Source of the DNA: Desertimonas sp963733085
GTDB lineage: Bacteria; Actinomycetota; Acidimicrobiia; Acidimicrobiales; Ilumatobacteraceae
NCBI GenBank assembly: GCA_963733085.1
Contig: CAVTBY010000010.1
Location: 806,001 to 870,000 of the forward strand
Length of the DNA stretch: 64,000 nt
Reading direction: 5' to 3'
Part shown: positions 47,096 through 56,389 of the stretch, one piece after another
Position numbering within the stretch: the first letter of the stretch is position 1
Layout: the number at the start of each line of letters is the position of its first letter
Made by a program: the position numbers and the translations under genes
The notes under the pieces: model-generated
What the model was told of the DNA's origin: nothing
The model's database searches: none
Seen by the model: only the letters and a program-made list of their open reading frames with translations

Positions 47096-49144
47096 GTGAC
47101 CTCGGCCGATACACACCTCGAGCACACGATCACGGCGATGGCCGGCGATGGGGCGATGCCACGCCCCGACCAACGCGTCGCCGTGCGTGCGCTCGTCGAC
47201 GACAGGGCGCGGGTGCTCGTGGTGCAGGCGACCGGCTGGGGCAAGTCGGCGGTGTACTGGGCGGCGACGCGAGCGTTGCGCAGCGACGGCGGGGGCTACA
47301 CGATCGTCGTCTCGCCGTTGCTCGCCCTGATGCGCGACCAGATCGCCGCCGCCGGGCGCGCCGGGCTCGTCGCCGCGACGGTCAACTCGACCAATGTCGA
47401 GGACTGGTCGGACGTGCTCGACGGCGTGCGCGGCGGGTCGGTCGACGTCCTCCTGATCTCCCCGGAGCGACTCGCCAACCCGCGCTTCGCCGCACAACTG
47501 CCGGCGTTGCTCGCCGGTTGCGGACTACTCGTCATAGACGAGGCGCATTGCGTGTCGGACTGGGGCTTCGACTTCCGCCCCGACTACCAACGTCTGACCC
47601 ACACACTTCTCGCCCTCGCGCCGGGGACGCCGGTGCTCGCCACCACGGCGACGGCCAACTCCAGGGTCACCGAGGACGTCGCCACTCAACTCGGTGAGGA
47701 CACCGTGACGCTACGCGGTTCGTTGGCTCGCACGTCGCTTCGCCTCGCCGTCGTACCTCGCCTCGACGGCGTGCAGCGGGCGGCGTGGGTCGCAGACGCC
47801 CTCGGTCGGCTGCCTGGGTCGGGCATCGTCTACGTCCTCACGGTCGCTGAGACGGACCGCGTCGCCGGCCTGTTGGCCGACCGCGGCTACGACGTCGCCG
47901 CCTACTCGTCCGCCGTCGGGACCACCGAGCGCGAAGCGCTCGAAGATCGCCTGCGGCGCAACAAGATCAAGGCGCTTGTCGCCACGTCGGCGTTGGGGAT
48001 GGGCTTCGACAAGCCGGACCTTGCCTTCTGCATTCACGTCGGATCGCCGGCGTCGCCGGTCGCTTACTACCAGCAGGTCGGGCGGGCCGGGCGGGCGCTC
48101 GACGACGCAGTCGCAGTGCTGCTGCCGTCGGCGGCCGACGAACGGGTCTGGGAGTACTTCGCCACGTCCGGAATCCCGGTGCCCGAGCACGTCGATGCCG
48201 TCCTCGGGGCGCTGGACGCAGGGGCGTCATCGGTACCGGCGATCGAGTCGGCGACGAGGTTGCGGCGGGGCCGGGTCGAGGCGCTGCTCAAGATCCTCGC
48301 CGTCGACGGCGTCGTGGCGCGGGGCGTCGATGGCTGGGCGCCAACCGGGACGCCGTGGACCTACGACGCCGCCAAGTGGGCGGCGTTGCGACGGGTCCGC
48401 GAGGCCGAGGCCGACCTGATGCGGCACTACGCGGCGGGCGACGGGTGCCTGATGCAGTTCCTGCAGCAGGCGCTCGACGACCCGAACCCGAGCCCGTGCG
48501 GGCGGTGTTCCGTGTGCACCGGCGAGCTCCCCTACCCCGGGGTTACTGCTAGCGACGTTTCGACCGAGGCGACGCTGGGCTACCTGCGCACGCTCGACGT
48601 CGAACTCGAGCCGCGCAAGCTGTGGCCGAGCGGCTTGGCCGATCGCAAGGGCAAGATCGCGGGTTGCGGAGTCGGCCGGGCGCTGGCCTTCGCCGATGAC
48701 GCGGCGTGGAGCGATGCCATCGCCGCCCTCGGCGACGGTGACGGTCCGGTCAGCGCCGAGATCGCCGACGCGATGGTGGCCGTGCTGGGCCGCTGGAGGC
48801 ATTCGTGGGAACGACCAGTCGCCGTCGTCCCGATGCCGTCACGGCAGCGTCCGCAGCTGATCCGCTCGCTCGCCGAGCACCTCGCCACCGTCGGCAAGCT
48901 CCCGCTTGTCGATGCCTTGGAGGTCGGTGGCCCGCCACCGCCGAGCGACGTCGCGTCAGCTGCCCGAGCATCGGCGTTGCTCGGCTCGATGCGGCTCGTC
49001 GACGGCGTCCGCCTGCCGCCCGGCCCAGCGCTGTTGGTCGACGACACTTATCGCTCCGGCTGGACGGCAACGGTCGCCGCCGGTCTGCTCACCGAAGCCG
49101 GTGCGACGTCCGTCCTCCCGCTGGTGATCCACAAGCTGCCCTGA
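47096..49144 (+). CDS. recQ: RecQ-family DNA helicase with C-terminal phosphoribosyltransferase-like domain
   Basis: 682 residues. The helicase motifs are QATGWGKSAVYW (Walker A), VIDEAHCVSDWGFDFRPDY, ATTATANSRV and YQQVGRAGRALDD; the zinc-binding part has CGRCSVC. After about residue 510 there is a segment with VAVVPMPSRQRPQLIRSLAE and ALLVDDTYRSGWTATVAAG, the latter resembling the PRPP loop of type I phosphoribosyltransferases (ComF-like). A canonical HRDC domain is absent. RecQ proteins unwind recombination and replication intermediates with 3'-5' polarity. GTG 47096 is supported by its -10 spacing. Confidence 0.9.
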   Translation: MTSADTHLEHTITAMAGDGAMPRPDQRVAVRALVDDRARVLVVQATGWGKSAVYWAATRALRSDGGGYTIVVSPLLALMRDQIAAAGRAGLVAATVNSTNVEDWSDVLDGVRGGSVDVLLISPERLANPRFAAQLPALLAGCGLLVIDEAHCVSDWGFDFRPDYQRLTHTLLALAPGTPVLATTATANSRVTEDVATQLGEDTVTLRGSLARTSLRLAVVPRLDGVQRAAWVADALGRLPGSGIVYVLTVAETDRVAGLLADRGYDVAAYSSAVGTTEREALEDRLRRNKIKALVATSALGMGFDKPDLAFCIHVGSPASPVAYYQQVGRAGRALDDAVAVLLPSAADERVWEYFATSGIPVPEHVDAVLGALDAGASSVPAIESATRLRRGRVEALLKILAVDGVVARGVDGWAPTGTPWTYDAAKWAALRRVREAEADLMRHYAAGDGCLMQFLQQALDDPNPSPCGRCSVCTGELPYPGVTASDVSTEATLGYLRTLDVELEPRKLWPSGLADRKGKIAGCGVGRALAFADDAAWSDAIAALGDGDGPVSAEIADAMVAVLGRWRHSWERPVAVVPMPSRQRPQLIRSLAEHLATVGKLPLVDALEVGGPPPPSDVASAARASALLGSMRLVDGVRLPPGPALLVDDTYRSGWTATVAAGLLTEAGATSVLPLVIHKLP

Positions 49145-49231
49145 GCCCCCGTCCTCGTAGGGATAGCCGTACTCAGCCGGGCGGGGATAGCCCGGTTCCC
49201 GGCGATCGTTCGGTCTGGCACCGTGCAAACC

Positions 49232-50411
49232 ATGATTCGGCGGCTGCTCATCACGGGGTGCGCGGTGACGGTAGGCGTGATCACGGTGCCGGTGACCTCG
49301 GGGGCGCACCCTGCGCCGACGCTCGCCTCACCGACGACCACCACGACAACACCGCAACTCGCAACCCCGACGTCCACGACGACCACGACGACGCTGCCCC
49401 GGCTGATCGCCAACCCATCAACGACGACGACCACCACGACGACATCGGCTCCGGTGGTGATCGACGACCCAGTCGTCCCGCCACCGGTGATCGCGACGCC
49501 GACGATTCCTCCTGACGAGGATCCCGCCGACAGGCCGCTCGGAGCGGTCGACACGAGTGGGGTCGTCCCCGATGGCCTCGACCTCGAGCGCGATTCCCGG
49601 CATTCCCGCGGCGCCGACCGCCGACGGTGCCGACGGACCAACGTTCTCGGCCGGGCAGACGTGCTTCAACCAGTGCATCAAGTCCGGTGTCGCGTACCCG
49701 CGGGGGTTCGGTGCGCTGCTGGTCGTCGAGACGTACGTGCCTGCGCAAATTTGGCTGGGCGTCAGCGCCGACTCGGACGGTGACGGTAGCTACGACTTCA
49801 ACGACCACTCCAGCAGCGACGGCATGATGACCGAGTTCAGTTGGGCGCTCGACCACCTCGATCCCGGCCAGACCTACCACGTGATCGTCGCCGCCACCGA
49901 CGAGAACGACGACACGGCGCATGCCTACGGCTCGTTCACGACGCTGTCGCAGCGCACGATCACCCTGTCGATCGGCCTGCCGACGGTCTCGGGCGGACCG
50001 ACGAACATCGTCGACAACTACACGTTCCTAAAGGTCGCCGACCTCGACTTCCGGTGGGTGGCCCCGCCGGAGAACCTCGTCTACTACAGCCTTCCGAGGC
50101 ACCTCGATCTCGCCCTGCAGCTGTTCCGTGGGTGGGAGACGTCGCAATACACGATCTGCGAGGGCTTCTTTCCCAGCCTCGACCACGTTCCGAACGGCGA
50201 CAGCGATTCGCTCTGCGGCACGTGGAACACGGCGATGCTCGCCGACGTCGACATCGACGCCGTCCCCGAGGATCGGTCGAGCTGGACCGAGATCTCGATC
50301 ACGAGGATGCTGCAGACAGGGTCCGGCGACGGAGCACTTCCACCCGGGCATGGCGATCCGCGCTACTTCGACTTCAACGCCACCGTGACGCTCACGGTCG
50401 AATACAGCTGA
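49232..50411 (+). CDS. Secreted protein with Thr-rich stalk, unknown function, one frameshift
   Basis: About 393 residues if one frame change near 49590 is bridged. ATG 49232 follows CACCGT by 7 nt. The N-terminus is a signal peptide (MIRRLLITGCAVTVGVITVP) and then a 75-residue Thr/Pro-rich segment with runs of Thr. The rest (in the frame ending at 50411) is a beta-rich domain with QTCFNQCIKSGVAYPRGFGA, TYHVIVAATDENDDTAHAYG and YFDFNATVTLTVEYS, containing two to four Cys. I do not recognise a family. The Thr-rich part suggests an exposed, possibly glycosylated cell-surface or secreted product. Confidence 0.65.
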
Positions 50412-50448
50412 CGCCGGCCCGCTGCGGCACGCGCCCACCATCTCTCCA

Positions 50449-50508
50449 TCGGAGTGTTTGCTGCTATCGGAGTGTTTCGTGCGGGACAGGTCGTCACGAA
50501 ACACTCCG
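50449..50508. repeat. Dispersed GGAGTGTTT repeat, copy 2, with perfect 14 bp hairpin
   Basis: CGGAGTGTTTCGTG (50468-50481) pairs exactly with 50495-50508. The preceding 20 bp repeat the same GGAGTGTTT unit, and the whole left part matches the palindrome at 17486-17525 with few differences. It lies 3' of the secreted-protein gene. Confidence 0.7.
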
Positions 50509-50541
50509 AGCGCTTCGCAACGACCCCTATCGTGCCCGTCG

Positions 50542-51150
50542 ATGCTGATCCGCCAAGCGCTTCCCGCCGATCGCGACGCGCTCTACGACATCTGCGTGCG
50601 CACCGCCGACTCCGGTAGCGACGCCCGGCCGTTGTACCGCAACCACGAGTTGCTCGGTGAGCTGTGGGTCGGTCCGTACCTCGCGCTGGAACCCGGGCTG
50701 GCGTTCGTTGCCGAGGACAGCGAGGGCATCGCCGGCTACGTGCTCGGCGCCGAGGACACTCGGAAGTTCGAGGAAGCCTGCGAGCGCGACTGGTGGCCGG
50801 CGCTTCGTGCCCGCTATCCCGATCCGTCCGCCGACGCCGACCTCAGCGCCGACGAGGCATTGATGCGCCGGATCCACCATCCCCAACCCACGCCCGCCGA
50901 CGTCGTCGAGCGGTATCCCGCCCACCTGCACATCGACATCCTTCCCCGCGGCCAGGGCCACGGCGTCGGTCGCCGCCTGATGACGGCGTTGTTCGATGCC
51001 CTGCGCGATCGCGGTGTCTCCGGTGTCCACCTCGGCGTCGGCCCGACCAACACGCGGGCCATCGGCTTCTACCGCCATCTCGGATTCCGCTCGGCAGACC
51101 CGACCCAGGACACGAGCGCCGGCGGCTGGCTCGGCCTCGACCTCACGTGA
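50542..51150 (+). CDS. GNAT-family N-acetyltransferase
   Basis: 202 residues from ATG 50542 (TATCGT lies 8 nt upstream). The acetyl-CoA binding motif is PRGQGHGVGRRLM, followed by GVHLGVGPTNTRAIGFYRHL and GFR, and the N-terminus is LIRQALPADRDALYDICVRT. The insert between residues 75 and 120 resembles the acetyltransferase-like domain associated with bacterial O-GlcNAcase-type proteins. The substrate is unknown. The gene appears intact. Confidence 0.85.
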   Translation: MLIRQALPADRDALYDICVRTADSGSDARPLYRNHELLGELWVGPYLALEPGLAFVAEDSEGIAGYVLGAEDTRKFEEACERDWWPALRARYPDPSADADLSADEALMRRIHHPQPTPADVVERYPAHLHIDILPRGQGHGVGRRLMTALFDALRDRGVSGVHLGVGPTNTRAIGFYRHLGFRSADPTQDTSAGGWLGLDLT

Positions 51151-51285
51151 ACCGACGCCGCACGATTCTCGGGCGCCGTACACGACAAATCTGTCTCGTT
51201 CGTGGCGGTAGAACGCGGCGCCGTCGCGATTCATGGCCCATCGGGAGCGCGTGGTGAACGGCCGCCGCGCGAGACTCGCGTCCTC

Positions 51286-52651
51286 GTGGAGGAGCTCATT
51301 GCGCTCGGCGTCGTCGAGGCCGCGGCGGCGATCGCACGACGGGAGGTGTCGGCAACGGAGCTGACCACCGCGTGCCTCGACCACATTCGCGAGGCCGACG
51401 GCACCCATAGTCACGACGGCGACCCGGGCTCGATCAACGCCTGGGTGCGGGTCTACGAGGAGGACGCAGTAGCGGCGGCAGCTCGCGCCGACGAACTGCT
51501 CGCCGCTGGCGGTGATTTGCCTCCGCTGCTCGGCGTACCGATCGGACTCAAGGACCTCTATGGCGTGGCCGGCAAGCCAGTCACAGCATCGAGCAGCCTG
51601 CTCAACGACGTGCCGAGCGAGGACTGCGACGTGTGGCAACGGCTCGCGGCGGCTGGCATGATCCTTCTCGGGCATCTACACACGCACGAGTTCGCTGCCG
51701 GCGGCACGACCGATCAGGTGGGAAACCCATGGGATCTCGCTCGAACCGCGGGTGGCTCGAGCGGCGGCTCGGCGGCGGCGTTGGCGGCGCGGATGGTGCC
51801 TGCCGCGACCGGGTCCGACACGGCCGGCTCATTACGCATCCCCTCGGCGTGCTGCGGAACGTCCACGATCAAGCCGACCCGTGGGTTGGTGTCGACGAGG
51901 GGTGTCGTTCCGCTCTCGTGGAGCCTCGATCACGCCGGGCCGATGGCGCGATCAGTGGCCGACTGCCGGGCGCTGCTGTCGGCGATGGCCGTTCCGGATG
52001 AACGAGCAACAGCGTCGACGTTCGACGGCGCGCGGATCGCGGTTTCCCCGCGACTCACCTCGGTCGCCCTCGACGACGACGTGGCGGCGGGCTTCGAGCG
52101 TGCCGTCGAGGCCTGTCGGCAGCTGGGGGCGACGATCATCGAGCTGCCAGCACCCGACTGTGGCTTCGACGTCGCCGACGCGTTCCGCGACGTGATGACC
52201 ACCGACATGCTGGCGTACCACCGGCGCTTCGACGGCCACCGCGAGCGCTACCGCCCCGCCCTCCGAGAGTGGCTCGAGGTGGGCGAGGAGCGGGCGGTGT
52301 CAGGCGAGCGTTACGCCTCGCTCCAGGCCGGCAGGCGAGCGATGACGGCTGCATGGTCGGATTGGCTAGGCGAGCACAGGATCACCGCAGTCATCGAGCC
52401 GACGATCCCCGTCGTCGCTCCGCCGACGGGGAGACGGCTACGAGCACGCTGGCACCGACTACGTGCTGATCTCGCTCACCCACTTCTGGAATTGGACCGG
52501 TTTCCCGGTCGTCGCCCTGCCGGCCGGTGTGGGACACGCCAGCAGACTTCCGGTGAGCGTGTCGCTGATCGGCGCCGCCGGCACCGACCAGCAACTGCTC
52601 GGTCTCGGCATCCGACTCCAGGCCGAACTCGGCGTTCCCGACTGGCCATGA
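51286..52651 (+). CDS. Amidase signature family protein, one frameshift
   Basis: About 455 residues from GTG 51286 (an upstream start at 51202 is possible). It has the Ser-Ser-Lys catalytic set: Lys in VPIGLKDLYGVAGKPV, cis-Ser in TAGGSSGGSAAALAARMVPA and nucleophile Ser in TGSDTAGSLRIPSACCG. It resembles GatA and aryl/alkyl amidases. The frame shifts near 52435; the end (LISLTHFWNWTGFPVVALPA, LLGLGIRLQAELGVPDWP) is in another frame and stops at 52649-52651. All catalytic residues lie before the shift. The substrate is unknown; no GatB or GatC genes are adjacent. Confidence 0.85.
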
Positions 52652-52733
52652 TGACGCCGCGCCGCTTCGCGGCTGCGCCCGGTCGCCGCGCTCACGGAAT
52701 TCCTGTGGCCACGGACGTTCACGACCGGTGAAC

Positions 52734-52752
52734 CAGTGATACACTGATTCAC
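52734..52752 (+). promoter_or_regulatory. vapB-type promoter and autoregulatory operator
   Basis: TACACT (52740-52745) is 7 nt from GTG 52753. It is covered by the palindrome CAGTG-ATA-CACTG (52734-52746), a likely binding site of the ribbon-helix-helix antitoxin. Confidence 0.6.
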
Positions 52753-52989
52753 GTGACCACACGGAACCTAACGTTGGCACTCCCCGACGAACTCGTTCGC
52801 CGCGCCAAGGTGCTCGCCGCTCAACGCGACACATCGCTCTCCGCCCTCGTCGGTGCGCTGTTGACCCAGGCGCTCGGCGACGTCGAACGGTACGACGAGC
52901 TTTGGGACGCCGAGGAGGCGGTGATGGCCTCGGGCCCGCTCCGCGTCGGCACAATCAGCTGGGATCGCGACGAGTTGCACCGGCGCTGA
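52753..52989 (+). CDS. Ribbon-helix-helix antitoxin, VapB type
   Basis: 78 residues. The N-terminal 45 residues are a CopG/RHH domain (NLTLALPDELVRRAKVLAAQ, TSLSALVGALLTQALG) for DNA binding; the C-terminal tail (AVMASGPLRVGTISWDRDEL) contains the Trp/Arg residues typical of VapC-blocking tails. GTG start with a leaderless promoter. It is 5 bp ahead of the PIN toxin gene. It should neutralise the toxin and repress the operon. Confidence 0.85.
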   Translation: MTTRNLTLALPDELVRRAKVLAAQRDTSLSALVGALLTQALGDVERYDELWDAEEAVMASGPLRVGTISWDRDELHRR

Positions 52990-52994
52990 CTGGA

Positions 52995-53405
52995 GTGGAC
53001 TTCGTCGACACCAACGTCCTCCTCTATGCGTATGACGCCTCGGCAGGCGACCGACATCGACGTGCCCGTGAGCTGATCGGGCGGCTCGGCCGGCAGCGCA
53101 CGGGGGCGCTCAGCGTCCAGGTCCTTCAGGAGTTCTACGTCAACGCCGTCCACAAGATCGCCGAGCCCCTCGCCCCGGCCGACGCCCGGCTACGGCTCCG
53201 AGCGCTGGGCCGGTGGCCGACTCATTCGCCGATGCTCGCCGACGTCGTCGCGGCCACCGTGATCAGCGAGGACCACAAGCTCTCGTTCTGGGACGCCATG
53301 ATCGTGCGAAGCGCCGCTGAGTTGGGCTGCCACACGTTATGGAGCGAGGACCTCAACGACGGCCAGGTGATCACAGGCGTTCGTGTCACCAATCCGTTCG
53401 CCTGA
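52995..53405 (+). CDS. PIN-domain toxin, VapC type
   Basis: 136 residues from GTG 52995. It begins VDFVDTNVLLYAYDASAGDR with the first PIN aspartate; VQVLQEFYVNAV supplies the conserved Glu and LSFWDAMIVRSA the following Asp, with a last acidic region in WSEDLNDGQ. VapC toxins are magnesium-dependent ribonucleases that cut tRNA or rRNA. The VapBC pair is complete and both frames are open. Confidence 0.9.
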   Translation: MDFVDTNVLLYAYDASAGDRHRRARELIGRLGRQRTGALSVQVLQEFYVNAVHKIAEPLAPADARLRLRALGRWPTHSPMLADVVAATVISEDHKLSFWDAMIVRSAAELGCHTLWSEDLNDGQVITGVRVTNPFA

Positions 53406-53711
53406 CGATCATGAGGCGAACACCCGCCGGTATCGGACGCGCAGGCCCGCCCGTGCCGACCACCGACGGCCCCGAAAGGTCGAACCGACAACCGTCACCG
53501 TGACCGCCGCCGGCCAAGCCGCCCCCTTTGGCTCCACCACCGCACCACCGGACCTCAACGCCGCTTCTGATACGACCAACCGACACCCTTGAGGATGAGG
53601 ACCGATGCGGGGGCCGCGCACGCATGCCGGCGTGCCGTCAGCTCAGTCGTCGGAATCGTCACCGATCGTCCCGACCCCGGTCGCAGAGAAACCACCAGAC
53701 GCGTCCACGAC
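53406..53711. other. 306 bp region without a recognisable gene
   Basis: The region lies between the VapC stop and the terminator hairpin of the initiator tRNA. Short ORFs on both strands (for example one ending at 53592) have no start signals and match nothing I know. Composition is still GC-rich; it may be the remnant of a mobile segment next to the tRNA, but no attachment repeat is visible. Confidence 0.4.
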
Positions 53712-53740
53712 GAAGCCCCAGGCCTGTGACCTGGGGCTTC
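53712..53740 (-). terminator. Hairpin 3' of the initiator tRNA
   Basis: GAAGCCCCAGG (53712-53722) pairs perfectly with 53730-53740 with a 7 nt loop, 3 bp past the tRNA 3' end. No T run follows on the minus strand. Confidence 0.65.
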
Positions 53741-53742
53741 TT

Positions 53743-53819
<77 letters not shown>

Positions 53820-53885
53820 TCGGAGTGAGTACCAATCGTACGGGCCCGGTCCCTCGTTCGGCAACCCCTCGGGAGCGGACGAGTC

Positions 53886-53934
53886 GTTTGTGTCAGACGG
53901 ACGTGCGGTTTCGACGCGTTCGGCTGACACAAAC
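53886..53934. terminator. Hairpin downstream of the cytochrome c gene
   Basis: GTTTGTGTCAG (53886-53896) pairs perfectly with CTGACACAAAC (53924-53934) around a 27 nt loop. It lies 15 bp past the cytochrome stop on the minus strand. Confidence 0.5.
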
Positions 53935-53948
53935 AACCGGGGACACGT

Positions 53949-54323
53949 TCAGCCGTCGGCGAGGACTGTGCGGGTGTACTCGACGACGGCGGCGATCTCG
54001 TCGGGGGTGAGTTGCTCGCCGAACGCCGGCATGCCGCCGCGGCCGTTGGTGACGACGGCGATCTGGTCGGCGGGGTCGGGGTAGACGGTGACGACCCGTC
54101 CGCCGGCGAGGCGGGGGCCGATGCCTCCGGAGCCGTCGCCGCCGTGGCAGACGGCGCAGTTGTCGCCGAACACCGTCGCCCCGTCGACCCCGCCGGCGGC
54201 CTCGACGGCGGCGGCCGGGGCGTCGGGTGGCTGCTCGGGGTCGTTGGCGAACAGCAGCACGACAGCGACCACGACGGCAACACCCACGAGCGCCTCGACG
54301 ATGTACGAGATCCGCCGGAGCAT
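53949..54323 (-). CDS. Membrane-anchored cytochrome c (class I)
   Basis: 124 residues from ATG 54323, which overlaps the stop of the upstream membrane-protein gene. One N-terminal helix (VEALVGVAVVVAVVLLF) anchors it; the exported domain has the heme site CAVCH and the distal Met in GRGGMPAFGEQLTPDEI. It would pass electrons at the outer face of the membrane. It is cotranscribed with a multi-helix, His-rich membrane protein, its probable partner. Confidence 0.9.
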   Translation of the reverse strand: MLRRISYIVEALVGVAVVVAVVLLFANDPEQPPDAPAAAVEAAGGVDGATVFGDNCAVCHGGDGSGGIGPRLAGGRVVTVYPDPADQIAVVTNGRGGMPAFGEQLTPDEIAAVVEYTRTVLADG

Positions 54324-54898
54324 CAGCGCTCGACGCCGATCGTCCGGAAGAACCACAACGAACTGGTCAGCCAGATCAGCACGAGCACGGTGAACAACAG
54401 GCCACCGACGATGGGAAGCGCCCAGTCCGGCATGCGCCGCGATCGCACGACGAGGATCTTCGTGGCGAACGCCCCATAGAAGGCGCAGCCGAGCACGGAG
54501 TGCCAGAACCGCCGGCTCCCACCGGGATCAGGGTTGAAGCCGAGCGACCACAGGCAGTGGTAGGCCACCGGCAGCGAAACCAGTAGGGCGAGGCTGCCGG
54601 CGATCCGATGGGCAGGCCCGACCCACAACGGCGCCGGTCCGCCCGGCAGCTTGCCGAACATCCAGAGCCCGCCGAACAGCTGGCCGATCGCCAGCAGCAC
54701 CGCAACGGTGGTCATCCACGCCTTGAAGTGCAGCGTGGTCGAGAAGATCCAACGGATCGTCGTCTCCGATGCCGGGTCGTGCAGTTGGCCATAGACGCCG
54801 GCGGCGACGGCCACGAACGCGCCGATCAGTACGGCGCCTCCGAACCGTACGCCCGGGGCCGGCGCGGCGGCTGATGTGCCGCGAGCGGTGTCGGTCAT
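54323..54898 (-). CDS. DUF6529-like membrane protein, possible b-type cytochrome
   Basis: 191 residues from ATG 54898, with a G-rich Shine-Dalgarno (GGGGGG) 5 nt upstream. Five membrane helices carry several conserved-looking histidines (TTLHFKAW, GPAHRIAGS, PVAYHCLW, FWHSVLGC) that could bind heme, as in cytochrome b561-like proteins. The name DUF6529 is from memory of similar actinobacterial proteins. It is coupled to the cytochrome c gene, so the two may form a small electron transfer unit. Confidence 0.6.
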   Translation of the reverse strand: MTDTARGTSAAAPAPGVRFGGAVLIGAFVAVAAGVYGQLHDPASETTIRWIFSTTLHFKAWMTTVAVLLAIGQLFGGLWMFGKLPGGPAPLWVGPAHRIAGSLALLVSLPVAYHCLWSLGFNPDPGGSRRFWHSVLGCAFYGAFATKILVVRSRRMPDWALPIVGGLLFTVLVLIWLTSSLWFFRTIGVER

Positions 54899-54977
54899 GA
54901 GCACCCCCCATTCCGATGCCCGTCCCCGGGCGACCTGAACGGTACACCGGACCGAGGGCCGCCCAGAACGAGAACGG

Positions 54978-55868
54978 TCAGGACGTGGCTGGGCGCTTGA
55001 AGCCGCCGCGCTCGGCGTTCTGGACGATCGCCTCGACGATCTCGCCCCAGCGCGGGCGGGGCAGATCGTGACCCATTTCGGGGAACATCAACAGGCGCGA
55101 GCCGGGAACGGCCTTGGCCGTGGCGATGCCACCACTCGGCATCACCAACGGGTCGCGCAGTCCGTGGATCACGAGCGTCGGGACCGTCACCGACCGCAGC
55201 GCCTCGCTGCGATCGGGACTCGCCGCGATCGCCATCAACTGGCGCAGCACGCCGGCGGGGTCGTAGTCGCGGGCCAGCGACTCGGCGGCAAGGGAGCGAA
55301 TGTCCTGCTCGTCGAAGTGATCACCGGAGATCATCCGGAACGTCAGCACCTGGGTGTCGATGTAGTCGTCGCGGGACTTCGACCGCAGCTTGCGTGCCTT
55401 GGTGACCAGCTTCGGACGCACTCGACCGTGCCTGCGATCACCGGTGTTGGACATGATCGACGTCAGGCTCGACACCCTCGCGGGATGTTGGATCGCCACG
55501 GACTGGGCGATCATTCCGCCCATCGACACGCCCACGACGTGCGCCCGCTCGATCTCCAGGCAGTCGAGTAAGGCAGCCGCATCGTTGGCAAGGTCACTGA
55601 TCAGGTATGGCGCCTTCGCGAAGCGTCGTGACAGCAAGGCGGCAGCCATGCGGCCGTACCCGGGCACCTTCCCCGCCGACTTCGACGACAAACCAACGTC
55701 GCGGTTGTCGTAGCGGATGACGCGGAAACCCTGCTCGACGAGCAGGTTGACCCAGTCCATTGGCCAAGCGACGAGTTGGCCGCCGAGTCCCATCTCCAAC
55801 AACAACGGCTCGCCCTCGCCGAAGGTCTCGAACTCGATCGCGATGCCGTTGCACGTCGCCCTCGTCAT
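54978..55868 (-). CDS. Alpha/beta hydrolase
   Basis: 296 residues. The nucleophile elbow is VVGVSMGGMIAQ, the acid lies in VIHGLRDPLVMP and the catalytic His in EMGHDLPRP. The oxyanion region is LLLEMGLGGQLVAWP. It resembles the RdmC/aclacinomycin methylesterase-like group. ATG 55868 has TAGGTT 8 nt upstream. It is a soluble esterase-type enzyme of unknown substrate; the gene is intact. Confidence 0.9.
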   Translation of the reverse strand: MTRATCNGIAIEFETFGEGEPLLLEMGLGGQLVAWPMDWVNLLVEQGFRVIRYDNRDVGLSSKSAGKVPGYGRMAAALLSRRFAKAPYLISDLANDAAALLDCLEIERAHVVGVSMGGMIAQSVAIQHPARVSSLTSIMSNTGDRRHGRVRPKLVTKARKLRSKSRDDYIDTQVLTFRMISGDHFDEQDIRSLAAESLARDYDPAGVLRQLMAIAASPDRSEALRSVTVPTLVIHGLRDPLVMPSGGIATAKAVPGSRLLMFPEMGHDLPRPRWGEIVEAIVQNAERGGFKRPATS

Positions 55869-55936
55869 GCGTCGCCAACCTAGACGGGCGACCCCGATGT
55901 CCCAACCAATCGGCGGCGACTAGGTTCAGCCTCACC

Positions 55937-56386
55937 ATGAGTTTCTTCCGCCGGACCACCAAGAACTCGGAGGATCTCGACCGCGTCAAGTCGGAGATCG
56001 GACGCCTCGACGAGTCGCTGAAGCGTTACGACGAACGCACCAAGCGGTTCGAGGACGCCCTCGCCGCCAAGCCGGAAGTCGACGGTGCCGGCGCCGTGGA
56101 GGCCCGCGTCGACGCGATCGCCGAGCGGCTCGATGCACTCGAGGGTCGGCTGACGTCGGTGTCGACGGAGCTGGCCAACCAGCTCTCCGAGCTCGGCAAC
56201 GACATCGAGGCGCTGAACAATCGGCCGCCGGGCACGCCGGTCGACGACGGGACGATCGACGAGCTCCGTGACACGCAGACCCGCCTCGCCAGCGAACAGG
56301 CCCGCTACCAGATCGCGTTCCGCGAGGATCTCGCCCGCCTCGCCGAGCAGTTGCGCCGACCGGCCGACCCGCGGCGCCGCGCTTGA
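55937..56386 (+). CDS. Small coiled-coil protein, unknown function
   Basis: 149 residues from ATG 55937. It starts MSFFRRTTKNSEDLDRVKSE and is almost entirely charged heptad sequence (LDESLKRYDERTKRF, VDAIAERLDALEGRLTSVST, RYQIAFREDLARLAEQLRRP), predicted as long coiled coils. There is no membrane segment. TAGGTT lies 10 nt upstream; the same hexamer serves the divergent hydrolase. It is convergent with the UPF0182 gene. Function unknown. Confidence 0.7.
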   Translation: MSFFRRTTKNSEDLDRVKSEIGRLDESLKRYDERTKRFEDALAAKPEVDGAGAVEARVDAIAERLDALEGRLTSVSTELANQLSELGNDIEALNNRPPGTPVDDGTIDELRDTQTRLASEQARYQIAFREDLARLAEQLRRPADPRRRA

Positions 56387-56389
56387 GGA

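Noticed and set aside
53383..53592. Small ORF downstream of vapC
   Set aside because: Composition-driven, overlaps the vapC end, and has no start signal.
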